Below, piece after piece: positions 25,873 through 33,482 of a stretch of DNA of 44,538 nt. A program made the position numbers and the translations under genes. This stretch comes from Sulfurimonadaceae bacterium. Lineage in GTDB: Bacteria; Campylobacterota; Campylobacteria; Campylobacterales; Sulfurimonadaceae. Numbering within the stretch: position 1 is the stretch's first letter; every line of letters starts with the position of its first letter. The stretch covers positions 1 to 44,538 of the forward strand of contig JADGEC010000014.1 of NCBI GenBank assembly GCA_016744575.1, in the 5' to 3' direction. A model generated the notes under the pieces. The model saw nothing but the letters and a program-made list of their open reading frames with translations, was not told the origin of the DNA and did not search any database.

Positions 25873-26270
25873 CCCTCTTTGGACTTTTCCTTGAACTCAT
25901 CTATCACGATCTGTCGTTGTTCAGGTGTGAGTATCTTATAGGCTTTTTCCATAAAATCGACTTTTGAGCGGGTCCTCTCATCACTTGTCGATGCCAAGTA
26001 AGTAGTAAGCCCCTCTTTATCAAATGATGTCGATGTCACATATTCAGACACTTTAGAGATATCTCGCTTGAAGCCCACTTTCTCTTTTCGAAGCTCTTTG
26101 AATGACTCTTTTTGCTCATCACTCAGGTCAAGCTTCTTCATCACTGCATGCATCTGTCTAGGGTTAAAGTCACCGTCCATCATCGCATGAGGTCTATGCA
26201 TACCACAGCCACTAAATATCACTCCACCCACCATCAATGCACTTAATGCAGCTAATATTCTCTTTTTCAT
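25869..26270 (-). CDS. Spy/CpxP-like periplasmic lipoprotein
   Basis: Start chosen at the ATG at 26270 with AAGGA upstream (133 aa); a longer frame exists upstream without a signal. Lipobox FSGC gives lipid-anchored Cys22. The rest is helical with the pattern of the Spy/CpxP (LTXXQ-like) family: MKKLDLSDEQKESFKELR (residues ~47-64) and, later, ILTPEQRQIVIDEFKEKS. These proteins are envelope chaperones or metal-stress sensors that feed back on two-component systems. Being the first gene of the operon with the regulator and kinase fits that role. Confidence 0.8.
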   Translation of the reverse strand: MKKRILAALSALMVGGVIFSGCGMHRPHAMMDGDFNPRQMHAVMKKLDLSDEQKESFKELRKEKVGFKRDISKVSEYVTSTSFDKEGLTTYLASTSDERTRSKVDFMEKAYKILTPEQRQIVIDEFKEKSKEG

Positions 26271-26414
26271 CGTATATCCTTCTGTTTTGATAGTGAGAGT
26301 ATAAGTCGGATCTGAAAACTTGCGGGTAATGATCGATAAATGAAGGTAAACGAAAAAGGCGTGTCTGGACTGGGAAGTCAAAGACTCCTTCCCAGTGATG
26401 TAAAAGTCGCTATG

Positions 26415-27503
26415 TTAAGAGCCGAAGTTCCCGTCACTGATGTCTTCTAGCAAAAGAAGGTTTAACCAGCTAGCTACTTTTCTAAATCTCTTGTTCTTAT
26501 TACCATCTTCATTCAACAATCTGTTGTCAGAAGCTTCGAAACCAAGGTGATAGATACTGTCAGCTACATTGTTGATAGCGTTCTTTCCAAATATCTTAGT
26601 CTTTGCACCATCGTTTTGTACCCGATGAAAACCAGTCTCTTCGCCATCTTCATCATCGCCATGCAGCACGGCCCACTCTGCAGCATGGTTTGCGACGAGG
26701 TATTGATTGATGTTCTTGGCGTCAGTGACACCTATGGAACCATCACTGGCTGCATCAGTAGCGAAGATCGCTTCTATCAGCAGTTTGTTCATCGCGTTAG
26801 CAGATCTTGAACCTTCTCTGATGTCAGTCGTCGAGACTCTTTGTGCAAGTCTTGCATCTGAGTAGATCATCTCTATGATCTGATCAAGACCGGTACCCGT
26901 GTTTCCAACGACCTCTTGAATCGCTGAGTTCTCCAGTGTACCGCCCTCAAGATCATCGACAAGCAGATTGTCTACCCACAAGGCTACTTTTTTGAAGTTT
27001 CTATTTTTATTGCCATCTTCATTTAGCAGACGATTCTTGTGATGCGTCTCAAATCCAAGATGGTAGATGCTGTCAGCTACATTGTTAATAGCATTTTTTC
27101 CAAACAGTTTTGTTCTGGCACCGTCATTTTGGACCAGATGAAAACCTGTCTCTTCGCCATCTTCATCATCGCCGTGCAGTTCTGCCCATACATCTCTATA
27201 GTTTTCTACCAGATAGACATTGATATCACGTACATCAGCTTTTGAGATGTCACCATCATTGGCAAGTCCTCTTTCAATGATAGCTTCGATAATAAGCTCA
27301 TTCATCCCCTCAGCTACTGATACCGCTTCTGCGATGTCTTCTGCTGAGACTCTTTTATTTAACCTTACATCGCTCTTGATGATGTCCGTTATTGTGTTTA
27401 GGCCAGAATCAGTATAGACTGAACCTCCCTGTGCGTATAACGAACTTGATGCCACGATGAAAAATGCTGCAACTGCACTCGTGATCCTCTTTTTTAACTC
27501 CAT
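26415..27503 (-). CDS. Secreted protein of two tandem calcium-loop-like modules
   Basis: 362 aa with a signal peptide (1-24, cleavage near LYAQ). It contains two copies of one module: residues 35-185 and 205-352. Each copy has a NDGDISKADVRDIN-type loop resembling a dockerin/EF-hand calcium site, then GDDEDGEETGFH, VQNDGA, FGKNAINNVADSIYHLGFE and NRLLNEDGNKN. The second copy's loop (SDGSIGVTDAKNIN) is less complete. Similar modules occur, as I recall, in large secreted proteins of marine bacteria. Probably a calcium-dependent extracellular or cell-surface protein; function unknown. Single gene. Confidence 0.75.
   Translation of the reverse strand: MELKKRITSAVAAFFIVASSSLYAQGGSVYTDSGLNTITDIIKSDVRLNKRVSAEDIAEAVSVAEGMNELIIEAIIERGLANDGDISKADVRDINVYLVENYRDVWAELHGDDEDGEETGFHLVQNDGARTKLFGKNAINNVADSIYHLGFETHHKNRLLNEDGNKNRNFKKVALWVDNLLVDDLEGGTLENSAIQEVVGNTGTGLDQIIEMIYSDARLAQRVSTTDIREGSRSANAMNKLLIEAIFATDAASDGSIGVTDAKNINQYLVANHAAEWAVLHGDDEDGEETGFHRVQNDGAKTKIFGKNAINNVADSIYHLGFEASDNRLLNEDGNKNKRFRKVASWLNLLLLEDISDGNFGS
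26448..26891 (-). repeat. Module copy 2 within the 26415-27503 gene
   Basis: Encodes residues 205-352. It shares long identical peptide stretches with copy 1 (26949-27401) about 513 bases away, and the DNA is still recognisably similar around GDDEDGEETGFH. This shows an internal duplication. Confidence 0.75.
26949..27401 (-). repeat. Module copy 1 within the 26415-27503 gene
   Basis: Encodes residues 35-185, the N-terminal copy of the duplicated module. Confidence 0.75.
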
Positions 27504-27637
27504 ACTTTCCCCTATTATTGTTGTAAGTCCTACATAAGAACAAATGCCTTGTCATCTCGGCGATCTCTTCAAGTCCGTGATATATCCTTATATCATGGTA
27601 AGATCGGTATGACAAACGACTCGCGATCTTAAACTAA

Positions 27638-27658
27638 TTTTAATCACAACGATTAAAA
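27638..27658. repeat. Perfect palindrome TTTTAATC-acaac-GATTAAAA
   Basis: An 8-bp inverted repeat with a 5-base spacer lies in the divergent gap between the two-module secreted protein and the NYN protein. Its position suits an operator or a bidirectional promoter element. Confidence 0.35.
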
Positions 27659-27773
27659 ACACCAGAATTGTATCTTAACTGTATGTGTTATGTCACATCA
27701 TTAAGAACAAAAGTGTAGTTGTGTCCTGTCACTCTACGATATGATACGAATCCATACACTACAAAGGCAACAG

Positions 27774-28499
27774 ATGCAGAAGATCTTTATAGGGCGCAAG
27801 TTCAAAGGGGACATCGAGCTTCCTGAGACAAAAGAGGCAAAAGCCATCTTTCATAGAGTCAAAGATGCGTACGCGAAAAAAAAGAACCCGACTATTGATC
27901 TATTGTTTAGACCCGATAGGCTGAGACAGCTCAAGAACTATCAAAGGGGTGGTGCGCGAGAAGAGTTACTAAACCTAGAGATGTACATCGAACTCGCAGA
28001 AATACTCAAATTTGACGCCACAGATGCAAAACGGCTAAAGACCTCCATCGAGCTCATCAATGATACTGCGCATACAAATTTCAATATCACCAAGCGTGTC
28101 ACCCTCATCAACAAAAGTAAAAAAAGCAAGACCACAAAGAGCTATCTATTTTGGGATATAGAAAATTTCTCGAACATCGCTTCCATCTTCAGTGACCTCA
28201 TAGAGCCATATGAGATTCCCGATGAGCGTATTTATCTGGCAGCCAATCCTGATTCACTCTATCTAAAGAAAGCAGAGTGGGAGGCGAATCTTTTTGATTA
28301 TGGAAAGTCACTTCACTCGTTTAATTTCACCAAGTGTGATCACGGTAAAAATGTGGCAGATGATGTCTTGCTGAAACAGATGAAAGGACTTCGCCTGAAG
28401 AACAGCGATATCTATATGATGACCTTTGACCGAGAGCTAAAAGAACGCTTTCAAGATGCATGCCATAACAGCAATAATCTCTATATCATGAAAAAGTAA
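27774..28499 (+). CDS. NYN (PIN-like) domain protein
   Basis: The start is the ATG at 27774, with AAAGG 7 bases upstream (241 aa); an earlier in-frame ATG lacks an RBS. The C-terminal half has NYN/LabA nuclease motifs: FWDIENF with the first Asp (near residue 130), HGKNVADDVLL, and DIYMMTFDRELKERF. These acidic residues match a PIN-like metal site for RNA cleavage. The N-terminal 110 residues are helical and charged and may bind RNA or a partner. I infer an RNase, but no target is visible. Guanine deaminase follows 38 bases later. Confidence 0.75.
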   Translation: MQKIFIGRKFKGDIELPETKEAKAIFHRVKDAYAKKKNPTIDLLFRPDRLRQLKNYQRGGAREELLNLEMYIELAEILKFDATDAKRLKTSIELINDTAHTNFNITKRVTLINKSKKSKTTKSYLFWDIENFSNIASIFSDLIEPYEIPDERIYLAANPDSLYLKKAEWEANLFDYGKSLHSFNFTKCDHGKNVADDVLLKQMKGLRLKNSDIYMMTFDRELKERFQDACHNSNNLYIMKK

Positions 28500-28537
28500 G
28501 GTTGAGATTTTAACCTTAGTTAGTCTACAATCACACT

Positions 28538-28996
28538 ATGAACAGATGGATGAAAATAGCTTATGATGAAGCGACCAAAGGTATGTTGGCAGATGAAGGT
28601 GGGCCATTTGGTGCCGTTATCGTCAAAGATAATGAGATAATCGCGACGGCACATAATGAAGTGCTAAAAAGCAATGACCCCACCGCTCATGCGGAAGTCA
28701 ATGCCATTCGACGAGCGAGTCAGAAGCTAGGCAGCTTCGATCTCTCCGACTATGTCCTCTACACGACTTGCATGCCCTGCCCTATGTGCCTGGGCGCTAT
28801 CTTTTGGGCTCGCATCGGTACTGTCTACTACGGAGCGACCGATGAGGATGCTGCTAGAGGTGGGTTTGACGATCACCGCTTTTATGAGATGATGCGCGGA
28901 GAGAACCAAGACTTGGAGTTAAATCAGTTAGACCATCAAGAGAGTGCCAAGCTGTTTGACCAGTGGCTTGAGAAAAACGACCGTCAGCTCTATTGA
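28538..28996 (+). CDS. guaD: Guanine deaminase (CDA-superfamily, GuaD-type)
   Basis: 152 aa, close to B. subtilis GuaD (156). Zinc-site motifs HAEVNAIR (His51, catalytic Glu53) and PCPMC (Cys81, Cys84), with the GuaD-type GGPFGAVIVKD and YGATDEDAARGGFDD segments. Expected to deaminate guanine to xanthine. A tRNA adenosine deaminase (TadA) is the alternative, but the sequence between the motifs and the C-terminus fit GuaD better. It lies 14 bases upstream of the RNase H-like gene. Confidence 0.88.
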   Translation: MNRWMKIAYDEATKGMLADEGGPFGAVIVKDNEIIATAHNEVLKSNDPTAHAEVNAIRRASQKLGSFDLSDYVLYTTCMPCPMCLGAIFWARIGTVYYGATDEDAARGGFDDHRFYEMMRGENQDLELNQLDHQESAKLFDQWLEKNDRQLY

Positions 28997-29010
28997 AAGG
29001 AGCGATATAG

Positions 29011-29505
29011 ATGGATAGACTAAGAGTCTTTACCGATGGTAGTGTCAATCCCCAGTTAAAGATCGGCTATGGAGCTTGTCTTATCGTGAGAGAGGGTGAG
29101 ACATCCCTTGATTCCCTGGAAGAGAACGTACAGGTAAAACGCTTTGAACAGACCTCGTCGACCAGACTGGAACTACAGACACTTTTATGGGCACTTAGTG
29201 AGCTTAGTACATCTGAACAGAAGATCACTGTCTATACAGACTCTCAAAACATCATAGGTCTACCGGGAAGACGTGCACGATTTGAACAGAACGATTACCG
29301 CACAAAGAAAAAGAGACTGATAGACAACCATGAACTCTATAAAGCGTTTTATGCGATCACCGATCAGATCGACTGTGAGTTTGTCAAGGTCCAAGGACAT
29401 AAGAAGTCGTATCTAAAAGATGAGATAGACAGGCTTTTTACACTTGTAGACCAAGCATCTCGTGTAGCACTTCGTGAGTATCTAACTGAACATTGTGCTT
29501 ATTGA
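29011..29505 (+). CDS. RNase H-like protein
   Basis: 164 aa, an RNase H fold with four catalytic carboxylates: Asp9 (FTDGS), Glu54 (TRLELQTLLWAL), Asp77 (YTDSQ) and Asp147 (VDQASRVAL). The likely role is to degrade RNA in RNA-DNA hybrids. A longer loop between the third and fourth carboxylates sets it apart from E. coli RnhA. The organism may have another RNase H, so I give no gene symbol. Starts 14 bases after guaD, AGGAG RBS. Confidence 0.85.
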   Translation: MDRLRVFTDGSVNPQLKIGYGACLIVREGETSLDSLEENVQVKRFEQTSSTRLELQTLLWALSELSTSEQKITVYTDSQNIIGLPGRRARFEQNDYRTKKKRLIDNHELYKAFYAITDQIDCEFVKVQGHKKSYLKDEIDRLFTLVDQASRVALREYLTEHCAY

Positions 29506-29538
29506 TACGTTGATCTCAAAAATCGCACAAAGTACCGC

Positions 29539-29544
29539 TATAAT
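29539..29544 (+). promoter_or_regulatory. -10 box for the DUF302-like gene
   Basis: CCGCTATAATACT, TATAAT 39 bases upstream of the start. Confidence 0.5.
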
Positions 29545-29583
29545 ACTCCATCGATTAAAAACGGGCAAAAAGAAAGGATGAAA

Positions 29584-30558
29584 ATGAAAAAGATCACAAC
29601 GATTTTTATAGGTGTTTTTTTAGTACTGGGGATGGGCGTTTGTTCAGCAAATACTCCAAATATAGCTGAGGTCAACAAAGGTCAGAACATTCAAATATTC
29701 AGTGTTGACAATGCAGATGGCACTATTGACGCTACGAGTATAGAAAAGGCTTTTAATGCCAGCGGCGTGACCGTCGATGTCAATAACAATATGAACTCTA
29801 TCTTTGAGAAAAGATATGGTCATGTTCACCATAAGAGTTACAACCTGGCAATATTTCGTAGTGAGAAGTCGATCTTAAAGCTTATTAAAAAATACCCGAG
29901 TATTGGTCTGATAACTCCACTCTCCATGTCTATCTATTCAGATGATGCAAAAAACAGTATTAATATCTCCACACTCTCTTTGACAGGTATGGCTCGGATC
30001 ACAAAGATCCCTGCGACAGACCCAGACTTGATAGCGTATGCCAAGTCAGTGGATGCAGCACTTCATAAAGCATTGCCAAATGGTGCTTATCTACCTGTAG
30101 GTCATGCTATCGAGACTACAGACAAGCCACTGGTCACTGAGTATACAGTGGAGTTCGAACTTGAAGACGATGTGACCTATATAGAACTCAAAGATGAGTT
30201 TGCAGAGGAGTTCGAAGGGGAACTGGGGCCAGTCGGATTTTTGGTACCAAAATCTTATAAAATACAAGAAGAGCTGTTAAAAGAGAATGGTCATGATGAT
30301 TATGATTTCTTCGACACCTACTCTATCATAAGATTCAATGTGATATTCCCTGTATCTAAAGACCATCCAGATGCTGGTGCCTTTGCTCCTTTCTCATTCT
30401 CTATCTATAAGAAAAAAGATGAAGACACAGTACATGTCAGTTACCCTTCAGTCGATAACTGGATCACTGATCTTGGTATTACCGATGAAGAGTCTGTCAA
30501 GGCAGTTCGTGAGACTCAAGGTATGATCACCGATATCCTAGAAGAACTAACTGAATAA
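29584..30558 (+). CDS. Secreted DUF302-like protein
   Basis: Start at the second ATG (29584), which gives proper spacing to AAAGG; 324 aa. Signal peptide 1-23. The region YNLAIF to KALPNG (residues ~80-170) follows the DUF302 pattern (PSIGLITPLSMSIY..., then ATDPDLIAYAKSVDAAL). A second half repeats a similar hydrophobic pattern (DTYSIIRFNVIFPVSKD, FAPFSFSIYKK), hinting at two related domains. The function of DUF302 is unknown. Own promoter at 29539-29544. Confidence 0.65.
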   Translation: MKKITTIFIGVFLVLGMGVCSANTPNIAEVNKGQNIQIFSVDNADGTIDATSIEKAFNASGVTVDVNNNMNSIFEKRYGHVHHKSYNLAIFRSEKSILKLIKKYPSIGLITPLSMSIYSDDAKNSINISTLSLTGMARITKIPATDPDLIAYAKSVDAALHKALPNGAYLPVGHAIETTDKPLVTEYTVEFELEDDVTYIELKDEFAEEFEGELGPVGFLVPKSYKIQEELLKENGHDDYDFFDTYSIIRFNVIFPVSKDHPDAGAFAPFSFSIYKKKDEDTVHVSYPSVDNWITDLGITDEESVKAVRETQGMITDILEELTE

Positions 30559-30576
30559 ACGTTACCGCCACTATAC

Positions 30577-30606
30577 GTATCTGCTTGTCTATAAGCAAGT
30601 AGATAC
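30577..30606 (+). terminator. 11-bp hairpin after the DUF302-like gene
   Basis: GTATCTGCTTG pairs with CAAGTAGATAC (one G-U), loop TCTATAAG, 18 bases after the stop. No T-run follows. The rest of the interval to 30795 holds no gene that I can see. Confidence 0.4.
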
Positions 30607-30795
30607 ACTCCGAAGACCAAACAGAGACACTCATCAGACATCACCCGTCAAACATCTTACTGACAGAATAAACATCTCTGGTTCCCAGTGTGCATTATTT
30701 ATATCTATGACTGACTTAAGGGCATAAGCCTCTCAGCATTGTTCAGAGAAATCTTCTTAGATGTTCAATGACGATTTTAGCTACTACGATCTCGC

Positions 30796-30801
30796 TATAA
30801 T
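30796..30801 (+). promoter_or_regulatory. -10 box for the PEBP-family operon
   Basis: TCGCTATAATATT, TATAAT 46 bases upstream of the ATG at 30848. Confidence 0.55.
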
Positions 30802-30847
30802 ATTTTCTTAAATAGACATCCCACCAACAGACATGGAGAATAAAGTG

Positions 30848-31384
30848 ATGAAAAGATATCTTATAGCAGCTTTAGCGACAAGTGCATTACTATTTGCTGA
30901 GAGCTTTACACTTAAAAGTAGTGACCTTGAGGGTCAGCTTTCTATGACACAGGTCTTTAACGGCTTTGGTTGCAGTGGAAAGAACATCTCCCCAGAATTG
31001 AACTGGGAACATGCACCGAAAGAGACAAAGAGCTTTGCTTTGACAGTCTATGACCCAGACGCTCCTACTGGTAGTGGATGGTGGCATTGGGTAGCGTTCA
31101 ACATCCCTTCATCAGCGACTTCTCTGCCAAAAGATGCCGGCAACGTCGAGCTAAAGCTAATGCCCAAAGGCACCATCCAAAGTGTAACCGATTTTGCGAT
31201 AACAGGGTACGGCGGTGCTTGTCCGCCAGAAGGTGACAGTGACCATCAATACATCTTCACATTGCATGCGCTTGATATCGATGTTCTGCGACTTGATGAG
31301 AACGCGAGGCCAGCACTAGTCGGCTTTATGATAAACAAACACACCATTGAGAGATCATCATTGATCTCTTATTATGGAAGATAG
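30848..31384 (+). CDS. YbhB/YbcL-type PEBP (Raf-kinase-inhibitor-like) protein
   Basis: Start at the ATG at 30848, 9 bases after GGAG (178 aa); an upstream ATG lies in the RBS itself. Signal peptide 1-17. PEBP motifs YDPDAPTGSGWWHWVAFN (residues ~63-80) and CPPEGDSDHQYIFTLHALD (near 121-139) are intact. The family binds anionic ligands; the bacterial role is unknown. It likely heads a run of same-strand genes with the tautomerase-like and PhzF genes. Confidence 0.9.
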   Translation: MKRYLIAALATSALLFAESFTLKSSDLEGQLSMTQVFNGFGCSGKNISPELNWEHAPKETKSFALTVYDPDAPTGSGWWHWVAFNIPSSATSLPKDAGNVELKLMPKGTIQSVTDFAITGYGGACPPEGDSDHQYIFTLHALDIDVLRLDENARPALVGFMINKHTIERSSLISYYGR

Positions 31385-31403
31385 TCTCAAGACCATATAG
31401 AAC

Positions 31404-31793
31404 ATGGCACAGATAAAGATATATGGGTTAAAAAGTACTCTCAAGAGTAAAAAAGAATCACTCTCTTCTATCATCCATCGATGCATCATCGAAGCACTTT
31501 CGTTTCCGAAAGAAAAGAAGTTTCAACGCTTTATCGGACTCGATGAAGATGAGATGATCTTTCCCGATGATAAAAGTGAGCAGTACATCATCATCGAGAT
31601 CATGATGATGGAGGGAAGAAGTGTGGAGACCAAAAAGGCTCTTATCAAGATGTTGTTTGAAGACATCGAAGAAGGAGTTGGTATCACATCAGATGACATA
31701 GAGATCGTCATCGTGGAGAGTCTTCCATCGAACTGGGGTTTTAGAGGCATGACAGGTGATGAGATAAAGCTTGACTATGATGTCAATGTCTAA
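31404..31793 (+). CDS. Tautomerase-family protein lacking Pro1
   Basis: 129 aa, matching the tautomerase_2 group: QIKIYGLKS, LSSIIHRCIIEAL, YIIIEIMMMEGRS, and SLPSNWGFRGMTGDE near the end. Tautomerases use the N-terminal proline left after Met removal as catalytic base. Here codon 2 is GCA (Ala), so that residue is missing. It may be inactive in the usual reaction, or use another mechanism. RBS is weak. Followed 12 bases later by the PhzF gene. Confidence 0.8.
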   Translation: MAQIKIYGLKSTLKSKKESLSSIIHRCIIEALSFPKEKKFQRFIGLDEDEMIFPDDKSEQYIIIEIMMMEGRSVETKKALIKMLFEDIEEGVGITSDDIEIVIVESLPSNWGFRGMTGDEIKLDYDVNV

Positions 31794-31805
31794 AGAAACA
31801 GTAAT

Positions 31806-32585
31806 ATGAGACTAAAGATATATCAGATAGATGCCTTTGCAAATAGAGTATTTGAAGGTAACCCTGCCGCTGTCTGTCCACTCGAAGAATGGCTCGACGA
31901 TAAGACGATGCAAAAGATCGCCATGGAGAACAACCTTTCAGAGACAGCTTTTTTTATCAAAAAAGATGAGCATTATCACATTCGCTGGTTTACTCCCAGA
32001 AAAGAGGTCGATCTGTGTGGACACGCTACATTAGCAAGTGCATACGTACTCTATGAGATCCTTGGTCATAGTGATGATGTGATCACCTTTGATTCCAAAA
32101 GCGGTCTCTTACCTGTCAAAACAGAGGCTGGCTCAATCACAATGGACTTCCCTGCTTTACCGGCTGAACCGTGTCAAACTCCACAGGCGATCATGGAGGC
32201 TTTTGGAAAGAAGCCACTTGAAGTCTTAAAGGCGATGGACTATATCGTTGTCTTTGACGTGGGTGTGGACATAACAAAGCTGTCACCGGACCTTAATGCA
32301 TTAAGAAGACTGGACTTGCGTGGTGTCTGCGTCACCAATCAAAGCTGTGACTATGATTTTGTAAGTCGGTTCTTTGCCCCAAACTATGGCATAGATGAAG
32401 ACAGTGTCACTGGTTCTGCCTACACACAGTTGATGCCATACTGGGCAGAGAGACTGCGAAGAAAAAGCTTGACATCTAAACAGTTGTCTTCCCGAGGTGG
32501 TGAGTTGCGATGTACTTTACAAGGAGATCGCGTCTATATCTCTGGTAAGGCCGTCCTCTATCTCAGTGGTGAGATAGAGATCTAA
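31806..32585 (+). CDS. PhzF-family isomerase-like protein
   Basis: 259 aa. PhzF motifs: FEGNPAAVC (residues 16-24), catalytic Glu46 in NNLSETAFF, then the WFTPRKEVDLCGHATLAS segment and, near the C-terminus, EDSVTGSAYTQLMPYW. Family members are epimerase/isomerase enzymes; phenazine synthesis itself is not suggested by the surroundings. It is the last intact gene before the decayed methyltransferase and SDR genes. Confidence 0.92.
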   Translation: MRLKIYQIDAFANRVFEGNPAAVCPLEEWLDDKTMQKIAMENNLSETAFFIKKDEHYHIRWFTPRKEVDLCGHATLASAYVLYEILGHSDDVITFDSKSGLLPVKTEAGSITMDFPALPAEPCQTPQAIMEAFGKKPLEVLKAMDYIVVFDVGVDITKLSPDLNALRRLDLRGVCVTNQSCDYDFVSRFFAPNYGIDEDSVTGSAYTQLMPYWAERLRRKSLTSKQLSSRGGELRCTLQGDRVYISGKAVLYLSGEIEI

Positions 32586-32600
32586 AGAGAAAGAAGAACG

Positions 32601-32914
32601 ATGACTTTAGAAAACGTCGTCCCTTGGGGACAAGACCTTTATGAGTATATGGCTATGTTCTCTTTGACAGTGAACACTTAGATCTGGATTTTCACATCGC
32701 CTCTATCAAAGCTATGTGTAGTGTGGGAAAAGAGGTGAGACTATTTCCGCTTCTTGACCTTAAAGGCCAGAAATCGACTTATCTGGGACCGTTAATAGAT
32801 GTCTTACATCACGAAGGCTATGTGTGTAAGATAGAACGTGTGGATTATGAGTTTCTAAAAGGCGGCAACGAGATGCTAAAGATACAAAGAGAAAAAGAAC
32901 AGAGAACTATATAG
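32601..32914 (+). pseudogene. Methyltransferase pseudogene with central deletion
   Basis: The first 20 codons (MTLENVVPWGQDLYEYMAMF) fit the start of a SAM-methyltransferase-like family of roughly 250 residues. The same reading frame stops at TAG after six more codons. Immediately after, in the +1 frame, comes the family's C-terminus: SEHLDLDFHIASIKAM, KEVRLFPLLDL, a GPLIDVLHHEGY segment, then YEFLKGGNEML. About 130-150 central residues, including the SAM-binding motif, are missing. The final TAG is formed by the TATA target site plus the first G of the adjacent MITE. Confidence 0.8.
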
Positions 32915-33179
32915 GGCACCTCTAATAACCCTGTATATCATCAGAGGATAAAGAAGGTGTGAGATTATGCTTTAAGGTCTTGTAGGACTACCCGTAGGTA
33001 ATTCAAAAGACTTTAGAGCAGAAGCTTGCACCTTATTTGTCCTCCCGAAGGGCGTTACATACAACATCGTGAGTCTGCGTTAGCCTCTTGCCACCGTAAC
33101 CAGTTACGCTGACAAGAGCCTGCCTTGATCACAAAGTCGTATGTAACGCTGATGATGCACAGGGTTATTAGAGGTGCCC
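32914..33179. mobile_element. 266-bp MITE-like element with perfect terminal inverted repeats
   Basis: The ends GGGCACCTCTAATAACCCTGT (32914-32934) and their exact inverse (33159-33179) are 21-bp perfect repeats; the match continues as ATCATC after two mismatches. TATA flanks both sides (32910-32913 and 33180-33183), as expected for a target duplication, or TA within longer repeats. It encodes no transposase. Inside are nested inverted repeats: 11 bp GCGTTACATAC/GTATGTAACGC (33052-33062 and 33139-33149), CTCTTG/CAAGAG, and a central CGTAAC-CA-GTTACG hairpin. It must be moved by a transposase elsewhere in the genome. A lone end is also present at 9004-9018. Confidence 0.85.
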
Positions 33180-33218
33180 TATAGTAATGCATATAACAAA
33201 TAGAGTCGAGAAAAAAGT

Positions 33219-33470
33219 GCGCTGATAACCAGAGCGACATCAGGTCTTGGTGAAGTATGCGACTTAGGGAGTCAGACTCATCCTTGTCAGTAGAGATGGG
33301 TAAAAGTTGACAGAGTTGCAAAATCGGATTGCTGGGGATGTCTAGAGCATTTCGCTGGACTGATCGTCTATATCTTAAACGCACCGCCGCATGTCAACAT
33401 ACAAGATGTGCTTATCATGCCGACCGCACAAAGAGACCCTTATGTGTCAAGCAGGGATGAGATGACGTAG
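33219..33470 (+). pseudogene. Short-chain dehydrogenase pseudogene, gutted
   Basis: The Rossmann start reads ALITRATSGLGE (33219-33254, normally ITGATSGLGE). The frame then shifts to GVRLILVSRDG-stop-KLTELQNRIAGDV-stop-SISLD, the usual SDR region after beta-2, with a TAG just before GVRL as well. It is joined directly to the C-terminus LIVYILNAPPHVNIQDVLIMPTAQ, typical of YdfG-like SDRs, and ends at TAG 33468-33470. The middle, including the YxxxK site, is deleted. At least one frameshift and three internal stops make it non-functional. Confidence 0.8.
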
Positions 33471-33482
33471 CGAGAGGCCTCT

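Noticed and set aside
33052-33149. Integron attC-like site
   Set aside because: The inverted repeats do not carry the expected R and L box consensus, and they lie inside a transposon-like element with its own ends.
33055-33384. 109-aa minus-strand frame across the MITE and SDR remnant
   Set aside because: It spans a transposon end and a pseudogene read in antisense, with no domain or ribosome site.
31806-33470. Phenazine biosynthesis cluster from the PhzF gene
   Set aside because: PhzF-like proteins are widespread, and no other phenazine gene is present; the neighbours are a decayed methyltransferase and SDR.
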